DNA of 64,000 nt from CAADGU01 sp035444285 (GTDB lineage: Bacteria > Chloroflexota > Anaerolineae > Promineifilales > Promineifilaceae), in NCBI GenBank assembly GCA_035444285.1, contig DAOMOK010000001.1, forward strand, positions 62,001-126,000, read 5' to 3'. Positions 34,459 to 41,782 of the stretch are shown piece by piece. The position numbers and the translations under genes are program-made. Below the pieces are notes generated by a model. The model saw nothing but the letters and a program-made list of their open reading frames with translations. It made no database searches and was not told where the DNA came from. Numbering within the stretch: position 1 is the first letter of the stretch; every line of letters begins with the position of its first letter.

Positions 34459-35463
34459 TCAGGGTCTGGCGGTGGAGCGGCGCACAATTAACTCTGCTTC
34501 AATTTGTAGATGTTCTTTGGCGCGGTCTGGTTCTTCTACTACCTGGAGGAGTAACTGCGCTGCTTCGCGGCCAATGCGGGCAAAATCCTGGCGCAAGGTG
34601 GTTAGCGGCGGCGCAAAATGGGAAGCCAGGGGAATGTCATCTACGCCAATTATCGAGAGCTGAGAGGGAATTTGTAAACCGCAATCACGAGCGGCGCGTA
34701 AGACACCGAGGGCCATCTGGTCATTTTGGGCGAATACGGCCGTTGGTATCTGCCCTTGCTGCTGCCACTGCATAAACGCCTCATAGCCGGAGGCGGGCTG
34801 CCAGTTTCCTTCGCACACCAGCGCCAGGTCAGGGTTCAGACCGGCGGCCTGCAGCGCCTGGGCAAAACCCTGGCAGCGATCCTGGGCGCAATCTTCGGCC
34901 ATGGGGCCGGTAATCATGCCAATGTGGGTGTGGCCTAAACTGAGCAAATGTGCCGTTGCCATTTGCGCGGCAGCTACGTCATCCAGGGCGACCGAGTTGG
35001 CCGCTTCTTCACGAGGGCGCGCCCCGGCAAAAACGATGGGGAAGGTGGTGGGCAACAGTTGGTAACGGCCGTCGGCAAACGGATTGATCACCAGCAGCCC
35101 TTCTACACGATGGCTGGTGACCAGTTCGTCTATTAAGGCTTGAAAGGTATCTTCATCTGGGGCAGAAGCAGATAAAAGAAAAAAACCGTGTTGGCGCACG
35201 GCCGTGGCCGCGGCGTCAATGATGCTGGCAAAAGTGTAATCGGTGAGGTTGGGGGCAATGCAGGCCAGGGTAGCCGTGCGGCCCCGTGCCATGGAGCGGG
35301 CGATAGCGTTTGGCCGGTAGTCCAGCGCGGCGATGGCCGCTTCCACGCGGGCGCGAGTCTCCGGGCTGACCCGTTCGCTGTCATTGATGACACGAGAGAC
35401 GGTCTGATGCGAGACGCCGGCATAGTGGGCGACATCGCGGATGGTGACATCTGAACGGGGCAA
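34459..35463 (-). CDS. LacI-family transcriptional regulator of the galactoside cluster
   Basis: A 334-residue regulator. The helix-turn-helix is TIRDVAHYAGVSHQTVSRVI, the hinge contains YRPNAIARSMA, and the remainder is a periplasmic-binding-protein-like effector domain. It should repress the downstream sugar genes until its inducer binds. I chose TTG 35463 because AAGGAGAAGG lies just upstream. The GTG at 35496 is inside a perfect palindrome that looks like the operator. The gene lies directly upstream of the binding-protein operon on the same strand. Confidence 0.92.
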   Translation of the reverse strand: MPRSDVTIRDVAHYAGVSHQTVSRVINDSERVSPETRARVEAAIAALDYRPNAIARSMARGRTATLACIAPNLTDYTFASIIDAAATAVRQHGFFLLSASAPDEDTFQALIDELVTSHRVEGLLVINPFADGRYQLLPTTFPIVFAGARPREEAANSVALDDVAAAQMATAHLLSLGHTHIGMITGPMAEDCAQDRCQGFAQALQAAGLNPDLALVCEGNWQPASGYEAFMQWQQQGQIPTAVFAQNDQMALGVLRAARDCGLQIPSQLSIIGVDDIPLASHFAPPLTTLRQDFARIGREAAQLLLQVVEEPDRAKEHLQIEAELIVRRSTARP

Positions 35464-35482
35464 TTTTCCTTCTCCTTCCACA

Positions 35483-35510
35483 ATGTTACCGGTCACGTGA
35501 CCGGTAACAT
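35483..35510. promoter_or_regulatory. 28-bp perfect palindromic operator of the LacI-family regulator
   Basis: The half-site ATGTTACCGGTCAC (35483-35496) is followed by its exact complement. Each half is itself nearly symmetric (GTTACCGGTCAC), so two LacI-type boxes sit with centres 12 bp apart. It overlaps the leader of the LacI gene, consistent with autoregulation. I saw no second perfect copy in the binding-protein leader. Confidence 0.7.
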
Positions 35511-35736
35511 AATCATAATTGCTTTTGGCCGTGCTGTCAAGAAAAGCATACAGACATTGCCAGGCAAAAGGCAGAATCGTTTCGATTTACCAGCAATGCA
35601 TGGCCCTTTACCAGTTGCCCCGGACAAGGGTTTGGCCTAATTTTGGAGAAATGGTGGAAATTTAATTGACCAGGTGTTTTCCAACTGCGTCATCTTGGGC
35701 GCCACAATCACTGGGGGCGGTTCCACTCGGCATCAA

Positions 35737-36717
35737 TTAGGAAGTCCCCGCTTTTGCTAACTGTTCTAACTTTGTTTTGGTCTCGCGCCAGGTGATTTTG
35801 GAAAGACCCAGTTTTTGGCGAATTTCATCTGGTTCTTCACCGGTTTTGAGGTCTTGTAAGGCGCTGAACCAGCGCAAATTCTCAAACGACAACATCCCCT
35901 GAGCCAACCCTGCTTCTGTGCCTACATCACTGAGTACATATTCTAGGTTGCGGGCGGTGCAGGTGAAGAGGGTATCCGGTGGGTTGTATTGCGGCAGGTA
36001 TTCGTCCAGCACATCCAGCCATTCCGGGTCGAGCGGCAGGCGGCGCTCTTTGTAGCGCAGGCGGGGGTTGGCGTAGCGCACAAACAGCATCGGTTCATCG
36101 GGATTGCTGCGGTCAATGTGGTTGGGCACAATGGTCATGGCTTCCCCTTTTTTGATGCCGGTCTTGAGCAGCAGGGTGAGCAGTAAATGGGGGCGGGCGT
36201 CCGGTTTGCGTTCGCCAGCACCAGAGTGCAGTCCTTCGCCCTGGCGCAGTCTTTGGGAGACAGCCAGGGCATTTTCAATATCGGTTTCGGTAGGCAGCGT
36301 GGGGAGGGGGCTGCGGACACTGTGTTGGATAACGGCCGTTGCCGGATTCTCTAATAACGCGCCACATTCTTTCAGCCAGGCAAAAAAGACCTTCAACGTG
36401 GTCACCCGCCGGGCATATGATTTGGGGCTGCATGGTACGCCCCGTTCATACAGCAGCCAGTTGAGGAAATCATTCAAATCTTTCGTGCCAATCTGGCCGA
36501 TGGGCTGGCCGATGCCCAGATATTTACCCAACAGCCGTACATCGCTGGCAAATGCTTTGCTGGTGTTCAGGGCAAACCCCTCATCGCGCATATGCTGTTC
36601 AAACGCGCCCAACGCCGCCTGGATGGAAGCGTCGGCGGTAACCGGCGGCGCGGTTGGCCCTACAGCGGGCGGAAGTTCACTTTCAGGAATTAAGGTTTGT
36701 TGCAGATTGTCACTCAT
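35737..36717 (-). CDS. Degenerate tyrosine recombinase/integrase-like protein
   Basis: A 326-residue protein with a recognisable SAM-like core-binding domain (about 40-135, ALGAFEQHMRDEGFALNTSK) and a tyrosine-recombinase catalytic fold (about 160-320). The catalytic residues are largely replaced. Box I reads TGIKKGEAM instead of TGLRxxE, box II reads SFENLRWFSA instead of HxLRHTFA, and the LGHxxxxxTxxYxH region reads LGLSKITWRETKTKL with no nucleophilic Tyr. It is probably a DNA-binding protein without recombinase activity. AGGAG precedes ATG 36717. It is 190 bases from tRNA-Lys. Confidence 0.8.
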   Translation of the reverse strand: MSDNLQQTLIPESELPPAVGPTAPPVTADASIQAALGAFEQHMRDEGFALNTSKAFASDVRLLGKYLGIGQPIGQIGTKDLNDFLNWLLYERGVPCSPKSYARRVTTLKVFFAWLKECGALLENPATAVIQHSVRSPLPTLPTETDIENALAVSQRLRQGEGLHSGAGERKPDARPHLLLTLLLKTGIKKGEAMTIVPNHIDRSNPDEPMLFVRYANPRLRYKERRLPLDPEWLDVLDEYLPQYNPPDTLFTCTARNLEYVLSDVGTEAGLAQGMLSFENLRWFSALQDLKTGEEPDEIRQKLGLSKITWRETKTKLEQLAKAGTS

Positions 36718-36785
36718 TTTGGCTATCTCCTGTTTTCGTATAGACGGGAGTAGATTAGAACATTTGGCCGGTTTTGTCAACTGTG

Positions 36786-36848
36786 TGAAGGTAGCAGGTG
36801 GCAGGTGGCAAGTGATGGGATACCTGCAACTTGCGACTTGCCACCAAA
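36786..36848. repeat. GGTGGCAAGT-family tandem inverted tract
   Basis: AGCAGGTGGCAGGTGGCAAG units are followed by the complement (CCTGCAACTTGCGACTTGCCACC). A relative at 52043-52095 uses the same unit. Confidence 0.72.
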
Positions 36849-36855
36849 TTTATCT

Positions 36856-36884
36856 TTGGTTTTTACCCTAAAACTTTGTATAAT
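36856..36884 (+). promoter_or_regulatory. Promoter of tRNA-Lys
   Basis: TTGGTT (36856-36861) and a perfect TATAAT (36879-36884) are spaced by 17 bases, ending 19 bases before the tRNA 5' end. Confidence 0.65.
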
Positions 36885-36903
36885 CCGCCGCGCCTGACAA
36901 AAT

Positions 36904-36976
36904 GGCCCCGTAGCTCAATTGGCAGAGCAGGGCACTCTTAATGCCGAGGTTGAAGGTTCGAGTCCTTCCGGGGTCA
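36904..36976 (+). tRNA. tRNA-Lys (anticodon CTT)
   Basis: A full cloverleaf folds by hand. The acceptor GGCCCCG/CGGGGTC contains one G-U pair, the D arm has GCTC/GAGC and the anticodon loop is CTCTTAA (anticodon CTT, reading AAG). The T arm is GAAGG-TTCGAGT-CCTTC, with discriminator A. CCA is not fully encoded. The anticodon stem has one non-canonical pair at its top. It is preceded by its own promoter and followed by a terminator. The degenerate recombinase gene lies just upstream on the opposite strand. Confidence 0.93.
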
Positions 36977-36985
36977 CCTACCGAG

Positions 36986-37014
36986 CCGCTCCCAAGACGG
37001 GGGGCGGTTTTTTT
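36986..37014 (+). terminator. Rho-independent terminator after tRNA-Lys
   Basis: CCGCTCCC (36986-36993) pairs with GGGGGCGG (about 37000-37007), followed by seven T (37008-37014). It lies 10 bases downstream of the tRNA. Confidence 0.82.
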
Positions 37015-37018
37015 ATAC

Positions 37019-37087
37019 CTGAGATTGGGAGATTAGAGATTGGAGATTAAATCACTCCCCATCGCTAATCTCCAATCTCCAATCTCC
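37019..37087. repeat. GAGATT(A/G)-family period-7 inverted tract
   Basis: GAGATTGGGAGATTAGAG units are followed by CTAATCTCCAATCTCC units, ending at the aroK start codon. Confidence 0.75.
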
Positions 37088-37088
37088 A

Positions 37089-37607
37089 ATGGCAACTAAT
37101 ATCATCTTAACCGGCTTTATGGGCACCGGTAAAACAACGGTGGGGCGGCTGCTGGCGGCGCAGTTGGGTTTTGCTTTTGTGGATACAGACGAGCTGATTG
37201 TGGCGCGTGACGGCCGTGCCATTCCCACCATCTTTGCCGAAGAAGGCGAGCCGTATTTCAGAGAGTTGGAAACGGCCGTGGCTCTGGAACTGGCGGCGCA
37301 GTCTGAGCTGGTGATTGCCACCGGTGGGCGGTTGATGCTGGACCCGGTTAACGCTGAAGCGTTGCAACGCAACGGCCGTGTCTTTTGCCTGACCGCTACC
37401 CCTGATGAGATATTGGCGCGGGTGGAGGAGGATGGGCGACGGCCGTTGCTGCATGTGCCCGACCCGGCGGTGCGGATACGGGAATTGTTGGCAGAACGGG
37501 CGGCGGGGTACGGCCGTTATCCACAAATTGAGACGACGGGCAAGTCGGCTGATGAGGTCGTCGAGGAGATCACGGTGAAAATTCGCCAGGAGACACGCAA
37601 CAAATGA
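37089..37607 (+). CDS. aroK: Shikimate kinase
   Basis: This 172-residue kinase phosphorylates shikimate in aromatic amino acid synthesis. Walker A is GFMGTGKTT, the shikimate-binding Asp/Arg are in DTDELI and FRELE, the central GGR motif is ATGGRLM, and the lid arginine is in DGRRPLL. Length is typical. It begins a tight three-gene unit: the HIT gene starts inside its stop codon (ATGA) and aroB follows. Confidence 0.95.
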   Translation: MATNIILTGFMGTGKTTVGRLLAAQLGFAFVDTDELIVARDGRAIPTIFAEEGEPYFRELETAVALELAAQSELVIATGGRLMLDPVNAEALQRNGRVFCLTATPDEILARVEEDGRRPLLHVPDPAVRIRELLAERAAGYGRYPQIETTGKSADEVVEEITVKIRQETRNK

Positions 37608-37993
37608 TACGGCCGTGTCCCTTTTGCCCGCCGTTGCTGAATGAGGCAGAAATCATTTTGGAAAGCGACCATTGCTTTTTTATGCAGCAGTCGCAGCCGG
37701 TTTTGATCGGTTCCGGGCTGATCATCCCCAGGCAGCACCGTGAGACGGCTTTTGAGTTGACGGCCGTTGAGTGGCAAGACACCTATGCCTTGTTGCAGCG
37801 TGTGAAAAATTGGCTGGATGCGCAAGTTGCACCCGATGGCTATAACCTGGGCTGGAATGTTGGTGCGGTGGGCGGTCAGGAGGTATTCCATGCCCACCTG
37901 CATGTCATTCCCCGCTTCCGCGATGAGCCATTAGCCGGTAAAGGCATTCGCTATTGGTTGAAGCAGGAAACAAACAAAAGAGGTCATGGGTGA
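37604..37993 (+). CDS. HIT-family hydrolase
   Basis: The 129-residue protein has the histidine triad HAHLHVIPR and an N-terminal CPFC zinc-type pair. This is as in diadenosine tetraphosphate or nucleotide-phosphoramidate hydrolases. It is cytoplasmic. ATG 37604 overlaps the aroK stop by four bases, so it is coupled to shikimate synthesis by expression only; a metabolic link is not established. The substrate cannot be specified. Confidence 0.92.
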   Translation: MIRPCPFCPPLLNEAEIILESDHCFFMQQSQPVLIGSGLIIPRQHRETAFELTAVEWQDTYALLQRVKNWLDAQVAPDGYNLGWNVGAVGGQEVFHAHLHVIPRFRDEPLAGKGIRYWLKQETNKRGHG

Positions 37994-38087
37994 GTTCGCT
38001 GAAGAAAGCACGACAGAGACGTTTTATCCTGAAAATCTCAAAAAATCCGTGTTCATCTGCGTTCTATTTTCAGGACGGAAATTTACT

Positions 38088-39146
38088 ATGAACGAAGCAA
38101 CGACGCTGAATGTGAAACATCCCGATGGGCAATATCAGGTTATGGTGGGCAGTGGGCTGCTGCCGCGTTTGCGGGAAATGGCGCACATCACCGGGCCGGT
38201 GGCGGTGATTACCGATGACCAGGTTGGCCCGCTGTACGCGGCGCAATGCGGGGCGGTGGATTGTGTTTTGACCGTGCCTGCCGGGGAGCAGCACAAAACA
38301 CTGCAAACGGTGAATGGGTTATATAGCCAGCTTTTGGCGGCGGGTATGGACCGCACGGGCACGATTGTGGCTCTGGGGGGCGGGGTGGTGGGGGATATGG
38401 CCGGTTTTGTGGCCGCCACCTACATGCGCGGCGTGGCTTTTGTGCAGTGCCCCACCAGCCTGCTGGCGATGGTGGATGCCAGCGTGGGCGGCAAGACGGG
38501 GGTGGATTTGCCGGAAGGCAAAAATCTGGTGGGGGCGTTTAAGCAGCCTACGGCCGTACTCGCCGACATCACCACCCTGCAAACGCTGCCCCCGACCGAG
38601 TTTGCCGCCGGCATGGCCGAGGTGGTTAAACATGGCTTGATCAGCAACCCACGCCTGTTCATGCAAATTGAGGATGAAGGGCAGCGGTTGTGCAGCATGT
38701 CCCCGGTGCGGCTGCAAACGTTGGTTGCCGAGGCCATCCGTGTGAAGCGGGATGTGGTGCAGGAGGATCCATTTGAACACGGCCGTCGCGCCCTCCTCAA
38801 CCTGGGGCACACTTTTGGCCACGCCATTGAACAGGTGAGCGGCTACCGGGTGGCGCATGGGCAGGGGGTGGCCATGGGCTTAGTCGCAGCGGCGCATCTT
38901 TCGGCGCGGTTGGGCTATTGTGACGCGGCGCTGCCGGCGCGGGTGGAAACTGTTTTGCGCCAGGTAGACCTATCCACGCGCATCCCGGCCGACCTGCCCG
39001 CTGAGGCCATTTACCGGGCGATGTTTAGTGATAAGAAAAAAGTGGGGAAGCGATTGCGCTTTATTCTGCTACGAGACATTGGTCAAGTTTTTGTGGCGGA
39101 GGATGTGGGGGAGGGGGATGTGATGGCGGTGATTCGTGATTCGTAA
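38088..39146 (+). CDS. aroB: 3-dehydroquinate synthase
   Basis: This 352-residue NAD- and zinc-dependent enzyme makes 3-dehydroquinate in the shikimate pathway. Seen are GEQHKTLQTV, GGGVVGDMAGFVAA, PTSLLAMVDASVGGKTG and the zinc ligands in MAEVVKHG, NLGHTFGHAIE and VAHGQGVAMG. The open frame extends 34 codons upstream into a repeat-like leader, but homologues begin at ATG 38088. An AGGA lies upstream at a long spacing. The C-terminal IRDS and stop adjoin a TAATCCG tract. Confidence 0.95.
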   Translation: MNEATTLNVKHPDGQYQVMVGSGLLPRLREMAHITGPVAVITDDQVGPLYAAQCGAVDCVLTVPAGEQHKTLQTVNGLYSQLLAAGMDRTGTIVALGGGVVGDMAGFVAATYMRGVAFVQCPTSLLAMVDASVGGKTGVDLPEGKNLVGAFKQPTAVLADITTLQTLPPTEFAAGMAEVVKHGLISNPRLFMQIEDEGQRLCSMSPVRLQTLVAEAIRVKRDVVQEDPFEHGRRALLNLGHTFGHAIEQVSGYRVAHGQGVAMGLVAAAHLSARLGYCDAALPARVETVLRQVDLSTRIPADLPAEAIYRAMFSDKKKVGKRLRFILLRDIGQVFVAEDVGEGDVMAVIRDS

Positions 39147-39195
39147 TCCGTGAGCCGTAATCGGTTTACGGGTCACGGATTACGGGTTACGTCAG
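39130..39195. repeat. TAATCCG/GGATTAC-family inverted tract between convergent genes
   Basis: GATTCGTAATCCGTGAGCCGTAATCGG is followed by its complement, forming a hairpin that spans the aroB-DUF58 gap and could stop transcription from both sides. Confidence 0.75.
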
Positions 39196-40509
39196 TGAAA
39201 AGTGCCCCGGCTGGCGGGCAGAGCGGCTGAGCACGGCCGTCAGATTATCCCCATTATTCACCAGATACGTCACCATGCCGTTGGCTTGCAGCACGGCTGC
39301 CAGTTTGTCGGCGGAGCGGCTGCTGCCGAACGAGGCCGGATTCACCAGCACCGTCACCAGGCGCAGGCCACGCCGGGCTAACTGGCGCGAAGCGGTGCCC
39401 CACTGTTCGCGGGGTGTGGGCGTAACCACAATGAGCGTGGTGCCACGTGGGAAGAGGTGGGCCTCGGCATTAAGCATATCGCTGATGGGCACCTGCCCCT
39501 TTGCCCGCAGTACGGACAGCGTTTCCAAGATGCGGTTCAGTTGGCGCTCGCCGCGATCTGGCTGCACAATTTCGGCGCTTTGGCCGTAGGCCAGCATCCC
39601 CACCGCTCTGTCCTGGCGCAGGAAGTATTGGGCCAAAGAGGCGGCAATGGTGACGGTGTACTCTTCGGTTGATTCCGGTAATGTGAACTTCTCCGGCGTC
39701 AGCCAGGATGGTAAATCGCCCCTGACGGGTGTACCGGACGCTGTCGTTTGGGTGGTGGAAACATGGTCAAAGATAGCCATATCGGGCGCAATCCAGATGT
39801 CGGCCAGGGGATCCAGTTCAAATTCCTTGACGATGAGGCGGTCGCGGCGGGCGGTGCTGCGCCAGTGGATACGGCTGAAGCTATCGCCGGGCACGTAGTC
39901 ACGCACGCCGGCGGCGTTGGTGGTGACGACGTGGGTGCGGCGGCGCAGGGCGTCACCGCCAGGCAAGATGCCAATTGGCAGGGCAAATTGGTGGATGTCA
40001 AAGGTGAGGGGGAAGATGACGACATTGGTGGTGGGGGTAAGGTCTTTTTCCATGGGGAACAGACCAAAGGGGTCGCTGGTGCGCAAGCGCAGCGGGCCAA
40101 GCTGATAACGGCCGCGTTCCCGGCAAATGGTGTTGACACGCCAACTATAAGAATCACGCATCCCCAAATTGTGAACAACGTGGCTGGTAAAGTGACCGGG
40201 CAGGGTGGCGTAATCGCGCACTTCCAGCCATAGTTTGGGGATGTACCAGGTGTTGCGCACGGTGAAGCGTTCTTCCAACGGCCGTCCCACCTGCGTGCGG
40301 CGTGTGCGCGTCAGCCGGGACAAATGCACAAAACGAATGTTGGCATAGGCCCAGATAAACGAGATGATGAGCAGCATACCCAGTAAATAGGCCAGATTAA
40401 ACCAGATGTCGCGCCCGGTGGTCAGCCCGCCAACTAATGCCACAATAGCTAAAATAATGACAGTGGTACGCCGTTGGCCGAGGTTTATGCGGCGGAGATA
40501 TTTTCTCAT
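39187..40509 (-). CDS. DUF58 domain-containing membrane protein
   Basis: The 440-residue protein starts with two adjoining membrane helices (about 15-55). The DUF58 hallmark is PGDSFSRIHWRSTARRDRLIVKEFE, in the middle of the protein. It probably carries a VWA-like fold at the C-terminus (IVVTPTPREQWG). DUF58 proteins are encoded with MoxR ATPases and are thought to help assemble or mature envelope complexes. The MoxR gene lies 55 bases upstream on the same strand. Function is known only by association. Confidence 0.9.
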   Translation of the reverse strand: MRKYLRRINLGQRRTTVIILAIVALVGGLTTGRDIWFNLAYLLGMLLIISFIWAYANIRFVHLSRLTRTRRTQVGRPLEERFTVRNTWYIPKLWLEVRDYATLPGHFTSHVVHNLGMRDSYSWRVNTICRERGRYQLGPLRLRTSDPFGLFPMEKDLTPTTNVVIFPLTFDIHQFALPIGILPGGDALRRRTHVVTTNAAGVRDYVPGDSFSRIHWRSTARRDRLIVKEFELDPLADIWIAPDMAIFDHVSTTQTTASGTPVRGDLPSWLTPEKFTLPESTEEYTVTIAASLAQYFLRQDRAVGMLAYGQSAEIVQPDRGERQLNRILETLSVLRAKGQVPISDMLNAEAHLFPRGTTLIVVTPTPREQWGTASRQLARRGLRLVTVLVNPASFGSSRSADKLAAVLQANGMVTYLVNNGDNLTAVLSRSARQPGHFSLT

Positions 40510-40572
40510 AATGTCATGGGTAAAACGTGAAACGTGAAACGTAATTTTGGTTACGTTTCACGTTTTACGCTT
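40510..40572. repeat. ACGTGAA-family inverted tract in the MoxR-DUF58 gap
   Basis: TAAAACGTGAAACGTGAAACGTAA is followed by its complement TTACGTTTCACGTTTTACGC. The MoxR stop codon (40565-40567) lies inside the right arm. Confidence 0.75.
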
Positions 40573-41515
40573 TGACCTGCGCGCCCGGCACCGGAATACG
40601 ATCAAGAATGTCTTGCACAATCTGGGCCGGTTCCACATCTTTGATGCGGGCGGCGGGGCCAACGATGATGCGGTGGCTGAGGGCGGCGCTGGCCAACACT
40701 TTTACATCGTCGGGCAGCACGTAGTCACGGCCAAACATGGCGGCGCGGGCCTGCGCCAACCGGTACATGGCTAATGCACCGCGGGAACTGGAACCCAGGT
40801 AAACATCGGGGTGTTCTCGTGTCTGGCGCACAATTTCCACAATGTATTCCTTGACGAGGGTGTCTATGTAGATGTCTTTCACGGCCGTTTGCACCGCCAA
40901 CAACTCATCTACGGACACCACCTGCTCTAATTCATCTACCGGGTGTGTGTGCTGCTGCCGGTCTAAAATCTCAATTTCATGTGCCCGGTCTGGGTAGCCC
41001 AGGTGGATGCGCAGCAAAAAGCGGTCGAGCTGCGCTTCGGGTAAGGGGAAGGTGCCTTCATATTCAATCGGGTTCTGCGTTGCCAACACCATGAAGGGCG
41101 GGCCAAGCCGGTAAGTGTGGCCGTCTACCGTCACCTGTTTCTCTTCCATCGCTTCCAGCAAGGCGGATTGGGTTTTGGGCGTGGCGCGGTTGATTTCGTC
41201 TACCAGCACGATTTGGGCGTGGATGGGGCCGGGACGGAATTCAAATTCCCGGTCGCGCTGGTTAAACACCGAGACGCCGGTGACATCGCTGGGCAGCATG
41301 TCGGGTGTAAACTGGATGCGCTGGAAAGCGCAGCCAACGGATTTGGAGAGGGATTTTGCCAACACCGTTTTACCGACGCCGGGCACATCTTCGATGAGAA
41401 TGTGGCCCTGGCTTAGCAGTCCCATTACGGTAAGCTGCACTTCCGAGCGTTTGCCGACGATGACACGCTCGACGTTTTCAATAATACGGTTGGCGACAGC
41501 TTCAATTTCAGCCAT
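40565..41515 (-). CDS. MoxR-family AAA+ ATPase
   Basis: This 316-residue ATPase has Walker A GVPGVGKTVLAKS-like (EDVPGVGKT), Walker B VLVDEINRA, a TQNPIEYEGTFPLPEAQ sensor region and a C-terminal lid (SSRGALAMYRLAQARA). MoxR proteins act as chaperones for metal-cofactor or envelope complexes, usually with a DUF58 partner as here. AGGAGC precedes ATG 41515. The last residues (AQVKA) run into an ACGTGAA repeat. Confidence 0.94.
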   Translation of the reverse strand: MAEIEAVANRIIENVERVIVGKRSEVQLTVMGLLSQGHILIEDVPGVGKTVLAKSLSKSVGCAFQRIQFTPDMLPSDVTGVSVFNQRDREFEFRPGPIHAQIVLVDEINRATPKTQSALLEAMEEKQVTVDGHTYRLGPPFMVLATQNPIEYEGTFPLPEAQLDRFLLRIHLGYPDRAHEIEILDRQQHTHPVDELEQVVSVDELLAVQTAVKDIYIDTLVKEYIVEIVRQTREHPDVYLGSSSRGALAMYRLAQARAAMFGRDYVLPDDVKVLASAALSHRIIVGPAARIKDVEPAQIVQDILDRIPVPGAQVKA

Positions 41516-41532
41516 GTGTTGCTCCTGTAGTA

Positions 41533-41637
41533 ATTATGAATTATGAATTATGAAGGATGAAGGATGAAGGATGAATTTTCACCTCATCAACCCATCAACC
41601 CATCACCCCTTCACCTCATCACCTGTTCACTTTATGT
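41533..41637. repeat. AATTATG, GAAGGATG and CATCAACC tandem tracts
   Basis: The MoxR leader spacer holds three adjoining degenerate tandem runs: AATTATG at period 7, GATGAAG at period 7, and CATCAACC/CACCTCAT at period 8. The rest of the 263-base gap 41516-41778 shows no gene. Confidence 0.72.
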
Positions 41638-41743
41638 GTCAGGGATTTTAGCACACCTCTTCCCAGGTGGCGGCTGATCCGGTGATTCGTTGGTCTATCG
41701 TAGGAAATATACGCGGTGGACGGCCGTTTTTATGATTCGCCAG

Positions 41744-41782
41744 CTAGACATCCGATTTTTTTTTGAGAAATCGGATGTCTAT
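41744..41782. repeat. AGACATCCGATTT palindrome at the GH2 gene end
   Basis: AGACATCCGATTT and AAATCGGATGTCT (ending 41780) form a 13-bp stem around a T-rich loop. The GH2 stop (41779-41781) overlaps the right arm. It could end the GH2 transcript, though no clean T-run follows on the minus strand. Confidence 0.68.
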
